DNA of 64,000 bases from Desulfobacteraceae bacterium (lineage in GTDB: Bacteria > Desulfobacterota > Desulfobacteria > Desulfobacterales > Desulfobacteraceae): the NCBI GenBank assembly GCA_016743945.1, contig JADGFI010000024.1:1-64000 (forward strand), given 5' to 3'. The translations under genes were made by a program, and so were the position numbers. This document shows positions 33,258-41,697 of the stretch, in pieces. Each line of letters opens with the position of its first letter. Position 1 is the stretch's first letter. The notes below the pieces were generated by a model, which searched no databases, was not told the DNA's origin, and saw only the letters and a list, made by a program, of their open reading frames with translations.

Positions 33258-34865
33258 TTACAAAAGGTCTGCATAAAAATCATTGCCCTTATCATCCACT
33301 ATGATAAAGGCGGGAAAATTTTCAACCGTAATCATATAAACAGCTTCCATTCCCAGTTCTTCGTATTCCACCAACTCGACCTTTTTAATAAAATCCTTGC
33401 CCAGCCGGGCGGCAGGTCCCCCGGGTGATCCCAGGTAGAATCCGCCATGGGCCTTACAGGAATCGGTCACCTGCTGGGTGCGGTTTCCCTTGGCCAGCAT
33501 GACCATGGAACCGCCTTCCTTTTGGAAAACCGGCACGTAGGGGTCCATACGGCCTGCTGTGGTGGGACCAAACGCCCCGGAAGCTTCGCCCTCGGGTGTT
33601 TTGGCAGGTCCAGCATAATAGATAATATGATTTTTGATATAGTCGGGCAGCCCTTTTCCCGCCTCAAACCGTTCCATAAACTTGGAATGGGCAATATCCC
33701 TTGCCACAATAATTTTCCCGGTCAGGGAAAGCCTTGTGGAAACAGAATATTTTGACAATTCCGCCCGGATTTCGTCCATGGGCTTATTCAAATCAATTTC
33801 AACAGCCGGGGCCATCTCAGGCTCTGTTTCCGGTAGATATTTGGCAGGGGTTTCTTCCAATTGTTCCAGAAAGATCCCTTTTCGTGTAATCTTACCCTTG
33901 ATCTGGCGATCTGCAGAACAGGAGACCCCAATTCCGATGGGACAAGAGGCACCGTGCCTGGGCAGCCGGATCACCCGGATGTCCACGGCAAAATGCTTGC
34001 CTCCGAATTGGGCGCCCAGACCAAGGCCCTGGGAACGGAGCAACACTTTTTCCTCCAGGTCTATATCACGAAAGGCGTGGCCGGTCTCGCTTCCCTCGGT
34101 TGGAAGGGTATCCAGGTAACGGGCCGAGGCCAGTTTCACGGCTTTCAGGTTCAGTTCCGCCGAAGTACCACCAATGACAAAGGCGATATAATAGGGCGGA
34201 CAGGCTGCCGTGCCAAGGCCTTTCATTTTTTCCACCATGAAATCAATCAGAATTTCTTCTGAATTGAGGGTGGCCTTTGTCATCTGGAAAAGAGAAGTTT
34301 TATTGGCAGATCCGCCCCCCTTTGCCACGAACAAAAATTTATACTCATCTCCCTGCACCGCTGCGATATCAATCTGGGCCGGAAGATTTGAGTTTGTGTT
34401 CATTTCCTTGTACATGGTAAGCGGTGCATTCTGGGAATACCGAAGATAATTTTGGGTATAGGCATCAAAGGCACCACGGGACAATTCTTCGTCATCATCG
34501 GACCAGGTCCAGACCTGCTGTCCCTTTTTTCCCATGATAATGGCAGTGCCCGTATCCTGGCACATGGGATATACTTTCTGGGCTGCAATGACTGCATTTT
34601 TTAACAATTCCAACGCCACATACCGGTCATTGTCACTGGATTCCGGGTCATCAATGATGCCCTTCAATTTTTCAAGATGCTCCGACCTGTAGAGGTGGGC
34701 CACATCCTTGAAGGCTTGGGCAGACAAGGTCTTCAGGGCTTGTGGTTCCACCATGAGCACCTCGTTTCCCTCAAACTCCCTGACCCTGACATGCTCTTTG
34801 CTAATCAACCGATATTCGGTTGTGTCCGGTCCCAGGGGAAACATTGTTTCATATTTAAATGTCAT
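33258..34865 (-). CDS. fumA: Fumarate hydratase class I (Fe-S)
   Basis: The 535-aa protein is a fused class I fumarase, with alpha and beta domains in one chain. Cluster ligand regions are MCQDTGTA (Cys102), TAACPPYYIAFVIGG and HGASCPIGIG; the C-terminal half has GAFGPTTAGRMDPYV. The [4Fe-4S] cluster acts as Lewis acid in the reversible hydration of fumarate. It begins 20 nt after sdhB and completes succinate to malate conversion in the operon, of which it is the last gene. The class I enzyme is oxygen-sensitive, in keeping with strict anaerobiosis. Confidence 0.95.
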   Translation of the reverse strand: MTFKYETMFPLGPDTTEYRLISKEHVRVREFEGNEVLMVEPQALKTLSAQAFKDVAHLYRSEHLEKLKGIIDDPESSDNDRYVALELLKNAVIAAQKVYPMCQDTGTAIIMGKKGQQVWTWSDDDEELSRGAFDAYTQNYLRYSQNAPLTMYKEMNTNSNLPAQIDIAAVQGDEYKFLFVAKGGGSANKTSLFQMTKATLNSEEILIDFMVEKMKGLGTAACPPYYIAFVIGGTSAELNLKAVKLASARYLDTLPTEGSETGHAFRDIDLEEKVLLRSQGLGLGAQFGGKHFAVDIRVIRLPRHGASCPIGIGVSCSADRQIKGKITRKGIFLEQLEETPAKYLPETEPEMAPAVEIDLNKPMDEIRAELSKYSVSTRLSLTGKIIVARDIAHSKFMERFEAGKGLPDYIKNHIIYYAGPAKTPEGEASGAFGPTTAGRMDPYVPVFQKEGGSMVMLAKGNRTQQVTDSCKAHGGFYLGSPGGPAARLGKDFIKKVELVEYEELGMEAVYMITVENFPAFIIVDDKGNDFYADLL

Positions 34866-34885
34866 TTTGTATCCTTATAGTGCGT

Positions 34886-35620
34886 TTATCTAACCTGGAC
34901 CATTTTGCGTCTCAGGTAAGCAATCTGGGTCTGATGGGGCAAATCCTTGGGGCAATAATCTTCGCACCCCAGTAGTGTCATACAGCCAAACACCCCATCA
35001 TCATCCCCAATAATCTCATAAAATTCCTCATCGGTTCGTTTATCTCTTGGGTCCAGGGAATACCGGGCAAGTCTCATGAAGCCAACAGCAGAAAGGAAAT
35101 CAGGCCGCATCCGTTTGGTGGCACAGGCAGAGACACAGCAACCGCATTCCACACACCGCTCCAGTTCATATATCTGATCCGCCACATCCGGGTCCATGCG
35201 TTCTTCCAATTTATCATAATTAACTTCATCGGCATTGACGTCATGGATCCAGGATTCTACCCGCTCGCTCATGGCCCGCATGAATTTGCCCGTGTTCACG
35301 GACAGATCGCCTATGAGCTCAAATCCTGGCAGGGGCAAAAGCTTGATTTCGCCATCGGGAAATTTAGAGGTCAGGGTCCGACAGGCCAGATCCGGCCTGC
35401 CATTTACCACCATGCCGCAGGAACCGCAGATACCGGCCCGGCAAACAAAATCAAATTGCAGGGAAGGGTCCTGGTTTTCCCGGATATCATTCAATGCAAT
35501 AAAAATAGTCATTCCCGGGGCTTCCGTGACTTCGTAGGTTACCATTCGGGGCTTGTCACCCGGCTTTAAGGGATTGTACCGAAATATCTGAAACTTTAAA
35601 ATTCTTGCCTGATCACTCAT
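34886..35620 (-). CDS. sdhB: Succinate dehydrogenase/fumarate reductase iron-sulfur subunit
   Basis: The 244-aa protein carries the [2Fe-2S] site CRAGICGSCGMVVNGRPDLAC (C60, C65, C68, C80) in the N-terminal plant-ferredoxin domain, and the other clusters in the C-terminal domain: CVECGCCVSAC and CMTLLGCEDYC. It passes electrons between the flavoprotein and the cytochrome b. The ATG overlaps the last base of the sdhA stop codon (TAATG). The operon order C-A-B and the single large b subunit resemble the diheme Wolinella-type quinol:fumarate reductase, which can work in either direction; direction is not decided by sequence. Confidence 0.96.
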   Translation of the reverse strand: MSDQARILKFQIFRYNPLKPGDKPRMVTYEVTEAPGMTIFIALNDIRENQDPSLQFDFVCRAGICGSCGMVVNGRPDLACRTLTSKFPDGEIKLLPLPGFELIGDLSVNTGKFMRAMSERVESWIHDVNADEVNYDKLEERMDPDVADQIYELERCVECGCCVSACATKRMRPDFLSAVGFMRLARYSLDPRDKRTDEEFYEIIGDDDGVFGCMTLLGCEDYCPKDLPHQTQIAYLRRKMVQVR

Positions 35621-37590
35621 TATTTATACCCCCTGCCGATACGCTCATTTTTACCTTTAAATTTTTCCGGAATGGTTAATGGATTGAGAAGCTCCTGCAT
35701 CTCGTGTCGGTCTGCCGTTGGGTTGGCCTTTTTGATCTCTTCAACCTGGGCCACCCTCTTTTCCGTATCCGGATGGTGGACCGTATTGTCCACTCCATAG
35801 CCGCGTGATCCGGGAGGCATTTCCATTCGCATGACATCCAGGTTTTCATAAGCCACCTCGGGCAGATCGGAAGACTCATCTGTCCAGGTGGTAAGGGTTC
35901 TTTTTAACCAGTCCCGATCATTTCTTTCGGGATAATCTTCCCTGGCATGGGCGCCACGGCTTTCGGTTCGAAGAAGAGCCCCATAGGCCACACACTGAGC
36001 CATTTTGATCATTTTAGGCACCCGGATGGCTTCGACAAGTTCCGGGTTGGAAGAAGAAATTCGGTTGCGAAGCGCTATATTTTTCGCCCGTTGGTTAAGC
36101 ACCTTGAGTTCTTCAACCGCCTGGGCCAGATCTTCACCATTTCTGAAAATACCCACCTTGTCCATCATGATTTTTTGCATTTGGGTTTTCAGTTCAAAGG
36201 GATTTTCTCCATAATCTCTGACCAGAAGATCCGTGATTTTCTTTTCTTCCTTTTTCATGAAAAGCTCAATGGTAGCGGTGGAAACCTTCAAAGCGTTTGC
36301 AGCACAATGATCCGCCACATATTCGCCCACAATCATACCGGCCACAACGGTTTCTGCCACGGAATTCCCCCCCAGGCGGTTGAATCCGTGCATATCCCAG
36401 CAGGCAGCTTCACCGGCTGAAAATAAGCCCTTCATGGTGGGGCTTTCACCGGTTGCCTTGGTTCTGACCCCGCCCATGGAATAATGCTGGGTAGGCCGCA
36501 CCGGGATATATTCTTTCACCGGATCAATCCCTAGAAAATATTCACAGATCTCTTTTACTTCCCTCAGGTTCTTTTCAATGTGTTTGCGGCCCAGCAGCGT
36601 AATATCCAGCCAGAGATGATCTCCGTAACGAGACGTTACTCCTTTTCCTTTTCTCATGTGCTCGGTCATGCGGCGGGAGACAACATCTCTGGATGCCAAC
36701 TCTTTTTTGTCCGGCTCATAGTCGGGCATGAACCGATAGCCGTCCTTGTCCAGCAGTAGCCCGCCGTCCCCCCGGCACCCTTCCGTGGTCAAAATTCCCA
36801 CGGGTACAATGGCAGTTGGGTGAAACTGAACCGCTTCCATGTTCCCCAGGGTGGCAATCCCTGTTTCAAGGGCAATGGCTGTTCCGATCCCTTCTGAAAT
36901 CACTGCGTTGGTGGAAACAGAATAAAGCCGTCCGTATCCGCCGGTGGCGATGGTGGTGGCCTTGGCCACATAGGCGATGAGCTCGCCTGTGATCAAATCT
37001 CTGACAATGGCACCATTACAAACCCCGTCTTCATGGATCAGGGCAATGGCTTCTTTTCTTTCATGGACGGGAATTTCCATCTGGATGGCTTTGTTGTCCA
37101 TGGCATAAAGCATGGTATGGCCGGTACCGTCAGAGGTAAAACAAGTTCTCCATTTTTTGGTACCGCCAAAATCCCTGGCAGTGATCAGCCCCTGGGCTTC
37201 ATGTTTTTCCGTAATGGTGACTTTTTCACCATTAATGATAACATCCCTGTCTCCTCCCTGGACCCTGGACCAGGGAACACCCCAGGCTGCAAGCTGGCGA
37301 ATGGCTTTGGGCGCCGTGTTGACAAACATTCTGGCAACATCCTGATCACATCCCCAGTCGCTTCCCTTTACCGTATCTCCAAAATGGACATCTTCGTCGT
37401 CCCCCACTCCTTTGACGCAGGCGCCAAGGCTTGCCTGCATTCCCCCCTGGGCAGCGGCGGAATGGGACCGTTTGGCAGGAATCAAAGAAAGGATGATGGA
37501 CTCATACCCCCTTTGCTTGGCAGCAATGGCAACTCTCAAGCCCGCCAGGCCGCCACCGATAATAAGTGAATCCGTATATATGACTTTCAT
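35620..37590 (-). CDS. sdhA: Succinate dehydrogenase/fumarate reductase flavoprotein subunit
   Basis: The 656-aa protein has the FAD-binding start SLIIGGGLAGLRVAIAAKQRG, the covalent-FAD histidine region KRSHSAAAQGGMQA, and active-site segments QFHPTAIVPVGIL, TEGCRGDGG and RPTQHYSMGGVRT. Its C-terminus has the capping helices and a polar tail. It oxidises succinate or reduces fumarate. It lies 25 nt after sdhC and shares one base with sdhB. Length is that of the type B reductase A subunit in epsilon- and deltaproteobacteria. Confidence 0.96.
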   Translation of the reverse strand: MKVIYTDSLIIGGGLAGLRVAIAAKQRGYESIILSLIPAKRSHSAAAQGGMQASLGACVKGVGDDEDVHFGDTVKGSDWGCDQDVARMFVNTAPKAIRQLAAWGVPWSRVQGGDRDVIINGEKVTITEKHEAQGLITARDFGGTKKWRTCFTSDGTGHTMLYAMDNKAIQMEIPVHERKEAIALIHEDGVCNGAIVRDLITGELIAYVAKATTIATGGYGRLYSVSTNAVISEGIGTAIALETGIATLGNMEAVQFHPTAIVPVGILTTEGCRGDGGLLLDKDGYRFMPDYEPDKKELASRDVVSRRMTEHMRKGKGVTSRYGDHLWLDITLLGRKHIEKNLREVKEICEYFLGIDPVKEYIPVRPTQHYSMGGVRTKATGESPTMKGLFSAGEAACWDMHGFNRLGGNSVAETVVAGMIVGEYVADHCAANALKVSTATIELFMKKEEKKITDLLVRDYGENPFELKTQMQKIMMDKVGIFRNGEDLAQAVEELKVLNQRAKNIALRNRISSSNPELVEAIRVPKMIKMAQCVAYGALLRTESRGAHAREDYPERNDRDWLKRTLTTWTDESSDLPEVAYENLDVMRMEMPPGSRGYGVDNTVHHPDTEKRVAQVEEIKKANPTADRHEMQELLNPLTIPEKFKGKNERIGRGYK

Positions 37591-37615
37591 TTAAAATTTC
37601 CTTATCTTAATGTGT

Positions 37616-38551
37616 TTATTCCGCTGGTTTCTCGCTGTCATGACCCGTATCAACCGGATGGACTTCTTCAACGGCCGGCGCTTCTGCTGCCTGAGCCGCT
37701 TCAACGGCGGATTCTTCTACCACAGGATGGACTTCAACCACCGGTTCTTCGACAACCGCAGGGGCCAAGTCAACTTCCGGCAAGGCTTCCTGGGCCTCAA
37801 TGGTCTGGGCGGCAGCAGCATGGGTTTCATAGCGCTCACCCACTTGATCTCTATGGTTGATACCAATCACAATAAACACAAGCAGGGCCAGCACACCAAC
37901 GGACAAAAAGAAAATGGTGAGTCTGTTTTTAAGCACTTTCATTTTTTTCCGGGATGCCCGGGCGTCTTTTCCCGCAAACCAACCCCATTTCATGCACAGC
38001 CGATAAATACCGATGGTGCCGTGGAGTTCCACACAAATCAACAAAATCAGATATAAAAACCACATATTGCCCGAGACCACCCGGTCTGCAGACAGATAGG
38101 GATCAATGCTTCCCGGATGGGTCAGCATGACATACAGATGGACCGAGCCCAAAAAAAACATAAGAAAACCTGAGACCACCTGGATATACCAAAGATTGGT
38201 ATCGGTGTGGTTCATCATAACCATCTGATCTCTCATGATCCGATGCTGTTTCCAGGAAATGGGAAATTTACGAACCCCCAGCAGTGCATGGAGAATAAAC
38301 AGGGTAAAAATAGTGAGTACGGCAAAAAAGACCGCTATGGGGTATCCATGCCCCGTGTCTGAAAGAAAGGACAACTCCATGGTCTTTGCCACAAAATTAA
38401 AGGAGCCTTTCCCCAGAATAACACTGCCCACAAGGAGCATATGCACCCACATGAACAGCCCCAGGATAAGCCCTGTACCGCTCTGGGCAAGGTCCAGCCG
38501 TGCCGGCAGTCTGCTCTTTTTTTTGTTTGATTCAATCGTATAGCTTTCCAA
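37616..38551 (-). CDS. sdhC: Succinate dehydrogenase/fumarate reductase cytochrome b subunit with acidic repeat tail
   Basis: The 311-aa protein has five membrane helices in residues ~20-235 with the heme-ligand histidines expected of diheme type B subunits (MWVHMLLVGSVIL, FILHALLGVRKFP, SVHLYVMLTHPG, ELHGTIGIYRLC). It anchors SdhAB and exchanges electrons with the quinone pool. The last ~75 residues are unusual: an Ala/Glu/Val/Pro-rich, VEEPVVEVHP-like low-complexity tail facing one side of the membrane, absent from standard family members. Start at 38551 is supported by upstream TTAAGGAGG-like bases. It begins the sdh part 21 nt after sucD. Confidence 0.93.
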   Translation of the reverse strand: MESYTIESNKKKSRLPARLDLAQSGTGLILGLFMWVHMLLVGSVILGKGSFNFVAKTMELSFLSDTGHGYPIAVFFAVLTIFTLFILHALLGVRKFPISWKQHRIMRDQMVMMNHTDTNLWYIQVVSGFLMFFLGSVHLYVMLTHPGSIDPYLSADRVVSGNMWFLYLILLICVELHGTIGIYRLCMKWGWFAGKDARASRKKMKVLKNRLTIFFLSVGVLALLVFIVIGINHRDQVGERYETHAAAAQTIEAQEALPEVDLAPAVVEEPVVEVHPVVEESAVEAAQAAEAPAVEEVHPVDTGHDSEKPAE

Positions 38552-38572
38552 AATTAACCTCCTTAAGGTTAT

Positions 38573-39439
38573 CTAAAATACATCTTTACAAATCCGGCCG
38601 ATTTGCCCGAGGTTTTCACAGACATGGATTCCATTGTCTCTGAATGCCGCAAGTTTTGCCTCGCCTGTACCGCTGGATCCTGAAATAATCGCACCGGCAT
38701 GCCCCATTCTTCTGCCGGGAGGTGCTGTCAGACCTGCAATAAAACCAACCACCGGTTTTGTCAATTTTTCGTTAATGTAAGCTGCTGCTTCTTCTTCTGC
38801 ACTGCCCCCGATTTCACCGACCATGACGATGGCGCTTGTTTGGTCATCTGCTTGAAACGCAGACAATACATCTATAAAATTGGTGCCGTTCACCGGATCA
38901 CCGCCGATACCAATGATGGTGGACTGTCCCATCCCAAGCTTTGTCAGCTGATCAACCACCTCATAGGTAAGGGTGCCGGATCTGGAAACAACACCGATAC
39001 TTCCTCGTTTGTGAATTTTACCCGGCATAATCCCGATTTTGCACTCGTCGGGGGTTATAATACCCGGACAATTGGGCCCGATAAGCCGGCAACTTTTGGT
39101 GGCCAGAAAATTTTTGACCTTGACCATATCCAGGATGGGAATCCCTTCGGTGATGCAAACAATCAGTTTTATGCCCGCATCAGCCGCTTCCATGATGGCA
39201 TCAGCCCCAAAGGGCGGGGGAACCAGAATCAAGGAGGCATCTGCTCCCGTTTCCTTTACGCCCTGGGCCACGGTGTTAAAAACCGGCACGCTGTCCATCG
39301 TTTGGCCCCCCTTGCCCGGGGTCACCCCGGCCACGACCTTTGTGCCATATTCAATACATTGTCTGGCGTGGAAACTACCTTCATTGCCGGTGATTCCCTG
39401 GACCAGAAGCCTTGTGTCCTTATTTACAAATATACTCAC
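38573..39439 (-). CDS. sucD: Succinyl-CoA ligase alpha subunit
   Basis: The 288-aa protein matches SucD from end to end: the CoA-binding Rossmann opening SIFVNKDTRLLVQGITGNEG, VAGVTPGKGGQ, IGPNCPGIITPDECKIGIMPG, and the phosphohistidine segment RRMGHAGAIISGSSGTGEAK near residue 245. With SucC it interconverts succinyl-CoA and succinate with substrate-level ATP/GTP formation. It starts 11 nt after sucC and is followed 21 nt later by sdhC, linking the mutase step to succinate oxidation. Confidence 0.97.
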   Translation of the reverse strand: MSIFVNKDTRLLVQGITGNEGSFHARQCIEYGTKVVAGVTPGKGGQTMDSVPVFNTVAQGVKETGADASLILVPPPFGADAIMEAADAGIKLIVCITEGIPILDMVKVKNFLATKSCRLIGPNCPGIITPDECKIGIMPGKIHKRGSIGVVSRSGTLTYEVVDQLTKLGMGQSTIIGIGGDPVNGTNFIDVLSAFQADDQTSAIVMVGEIGGSAEEEAAAYINEKLTKPVVGFIAGLTAPPGRRMGHAGAIISGSSGTGEAKLAAFRDNGIHVCENLGQIGRICKDVF

Positions 39440-39450
39440 AATTATCTCCT

Positions 39451-40614
39451 TTAATTAGCAACAGCAACGGCTATCTTTTCGGCCGCATCGGCAAGGTCAC
39501 GGGCTGAAATCAGGTCCAGTCCGGCGTCGGCCAGAATTTTCTTTCCTTGTTCCACATTGGTTCCTTCCATGCGAACCACCACCGGGATATTGATACCGGT
39601 TTTTTTGGCTGCATCCACCACGCCCTGGGCAAAAATATCGCACCTTAAGATACCGCCAAAGATATTGATGAGAACCGCTTTTACCTTCTGATCGGCCAGG
39701 ATGATCCGAAGGGCATTTTCCACCTGCTCGGCGCTGGCGCCGCCCCCGACATCCATGAAATTGGCAGGGGTCGCCCCGGCATTTTTGATGATATCCATGG
39801 TGGCCATGGCAAGTCCTGCACCATTCACAATATTTCCCACATTGCCGTCCAGATTGATGTAGTTCAAATTAAACTTGGAGGCTTCCACTTCCAAAGGATC
39901 TTCTTCATCAAGGTCCCGAAGTTCCAAAAGATCCTTGTGCCGGTAAAGGGCATTTGAATCAAAATCCACCTTGGCATCCAGGGCCAAAACGGCATTGTCC
40001 TGTGTGAGGATCAAAGGATTAATCTCCACCATGGAACTGTCATAGGCAACAAACAGTTTATACAGATTGGACAACAGCCCGGCGAAGGATTTCATGGCAG
40101 CACTAGGCAGCCCCAGGCCAAATCCGACTTCCCGGATCTGGTATCCCTGGATGCCCATGAGGGGATCCACATAAACTTTAATAATTCTTTCAGGCGTTTT
40201 TTCGGCCACCTGCTCAATATCCATGCCCCCGTCCTGGCTGGCCATGATCACCACTGAGGCGGTTGCCCTGTCCACCAGGAGGCCTAGATACAGCTCTCTT
40301 TCTATTTTCTGACCGGCTTCGACCAAAAGTTTTTGCACAAGTTTCCCTTCGGGGCCTGTCTGGTGGGTGACAAGGGTCATGCCCAAAATTTGCTCGGCAA
40401 GGGTTTCAGTCTCTTCCAGGGAGGCGGCAAGCTTTACCCCCCCGCCTTTTCCCCTGCCGCCGGCATGGATCTGTGCCTTGACCACCACGGGAAAACCACC
40501 CAGCTCGCCAGCTATTTTTTTTGCTTCTTCCACTGAAAAAGCCACTTTTCCCTCAGGTACGGGAACATTGTAGCGTCGAAACAAGTCCTTTGCCTGATAT
40601 TCATGTATTTTCAT
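39451..40614 (-). CDS. sucC: Succinyl-CoA ligase beta subunit (ADP/GDP-forming)
   Basis: The 387-aa protein is SucC: MKIHEYQAKDLFRRYNVPVP, the ATP-grasp region VVKAQIHAGGRGKGGGVKLA, SMVEINPLILTQD, ANFMDVGGGASAEQV and NIFGGILRCDIFAQGV. It supplies the nucleotide-binding half of the ligase. It lies 23 nt after meaB and 11 nt before sucD. The usual length and every expected landmark are present. Confidence 0.97.
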   Translation of the reverse strand: MKIHEYQAKDLFRRYNVPVPEGKVAFSVEEAKKIAGELGGFPVVVKAQIHAGGRGKGGGVKLAASLEETETLAEQILGMTLVTHQTGPEGKLVQKLLVEAGQKIERELYLGLLVDRATASVVIMASQDGGMDIEQVAEKTPERIIKVYVDPLMGIQGYQIREVGFGLGLPSAAMKSFAGLLSNLYKLFVAYDSSMVEINPLILTQDNAVLALDAKVDFDSNALYRHKDLLELRDLDEEDPLEVEASKFNLNYINLDGNVGNIVNGAGLAMATMDIIKNAGATPANFMDVGGGASAEQVENALRIILADQKVKAVLINIFGGILRCDIFAQGVVDAAKKTGINIPVVVRMEGTNVEQGKKILADAGLDLISARDLADAAEKIAVAVAN

Positions 40615-40637
40615 TAATCTTTCCTTAAATAATTATA

Positions 40638-41612
40638 TTACAAATATGACAGCAACCGCTCAGCCGCAGCTGAGGGCGACATTTTTTCAGCTTCAACCTG
40701 GTGTGACACCAGGGGAATCTGGTCATTTATTTTCTTATTATTTTTAAACCGCTGCTTTAGTCCTTCCTCCACAAGGGTCCACATCCACTGGATGGATTGC
40801 TGTTTTCGCCGTTGGCCAAACTCCTTGGTTTTTTTAAATTTTCGCCTGTGATCCAGCACGGTTTCCCATACGACTTTGGTTCCCCTCTCAATCACCGAGG
40901 AGCAAGTCAAAACAGGAGTATGCCAGGTGGGTGTTTCCGAGGAAATTAGATGCATGGCAAGTTCAAGGTCTCGTTGAGCTCTTTCAACGGGTACGAGGTT
41001 ATCACCATCTGCCTTGTTGATAACAATGGCGTCGGCCAACTCCAGCACCCCTTTTTTAATGCCCTGAAGTTCATCCCCGGCCCCTGCAATCATCAACACC
41101 AGAAAAAAATCCACCATGGAGGCCACCCGTGTCTCAGACTGCCCCACCCCAACGGTTTCCACCAGGATAACATCGAAACCTGCGGCTTCACAAACCAGCA
41201 TGGTTTCCCGGGTTCTGACAGCAACCCCCCCCAGGGTATCTCCGGCTGGAGACGGCCGTATAAATGAATTTTCATGGGCTGATAAGCGTTCCATCCGGGT
41301 TTTATCCCCCAGGATGGACCCACCACTTCGCTGGCTTGTGGGGTCCACTGCCAATACAGCAACCCTGTGTCCTGCATCGGCAAGATAAACCCCTAAATTT
41401 TCAATAAAGGTAGATTTCCCCACCCCGGGAACACCGGTGATGCCTAAACGGACACTCTTTCCTGTCAGGGGGAGAAGCCGTTCCATAACACGTTGCGCCA
41501 CCTGCTGATGGGCAGGAAGATTGCTTTCGATCAGGGTCATGGTTTTTGCAATCAAGCGCCGGTTATTGTCCAGAATACCCTGGAACAAAACATCCGGGTC
41601 ATTAAATACCAT
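40638..41612 (-). CDS. meaB: Methylmalonyl-CoA mutase-associated GTPase MeaB
   Basis: The 324-aa protein is a G3E-family GTPase: Walker A GVPGVGKSTFIENLG near residue 61, DPTSQRSGGSILGDKTRM in the switch region, DVILVETVGVGQSE (Walker B), and the base motif INKADGDN. The family (MeaB/ArgK/YgfD) protects and reloads the B12-dependent methylmalonyl-CoA mutase, encoded directly upstream. The ATG follows an array of ~17-nt repeats, so expression may depend on readthrough from mutB. Confidence 0.95.
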   Translation of the reverse strand: MVFNDPDVLFQGILDNNRRLIAKTMTLIESNLPAHQQVAQRVMERLLPLTGKSVRLGITGVPGVGKSTFIENLGVYLADAGHRVAVLAVDPTSQRSGGSILGDKTRMERLSAHENSFIRPSPAGDTLGGVAVRTRETMLVCEAAGFDVILVETVGVGQSETRVASMVDFFLVLMIAGAGDELQGIKKGVLELADAIVINKADGDNLVPVERAQRDLELAMHLISSETPTWHTPVLTCSSVIERGTKVVWETVLDHRRKFKKTKEFGQRRKQQSIQWMWTLVEEGLKQRFKNNKKINDQIPLVSHQVEAEKMSPSAAAERLLSYL

Positions 41613-41697
41613 TTTGTTTATGCACCTATTCTTTCACGCACCTGATTATTTGATGCGCTTAATTCTTTTATGCACCTATTCTTTTATGCACCTATGA
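41613..41697 (-). repeat. Tandem ~16-17-nt repeats at the mutB/meaB junction
   Basis: On the minus strand ATAGGTGCATAAAAGA occurs twice in a row, then two degenerate copies (ATTAAGCGCATCAAATA, ATCAGGTGCGTGAAAGA) and a final ATAGGTGCATAAACAAA just before the meaB ATG. The first copy contains the last codons and stop of mutB (Ile-Gly-Ala-stop), so the array looks like tandem duplication of the mutB 3' end. Confidence 0.8.
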
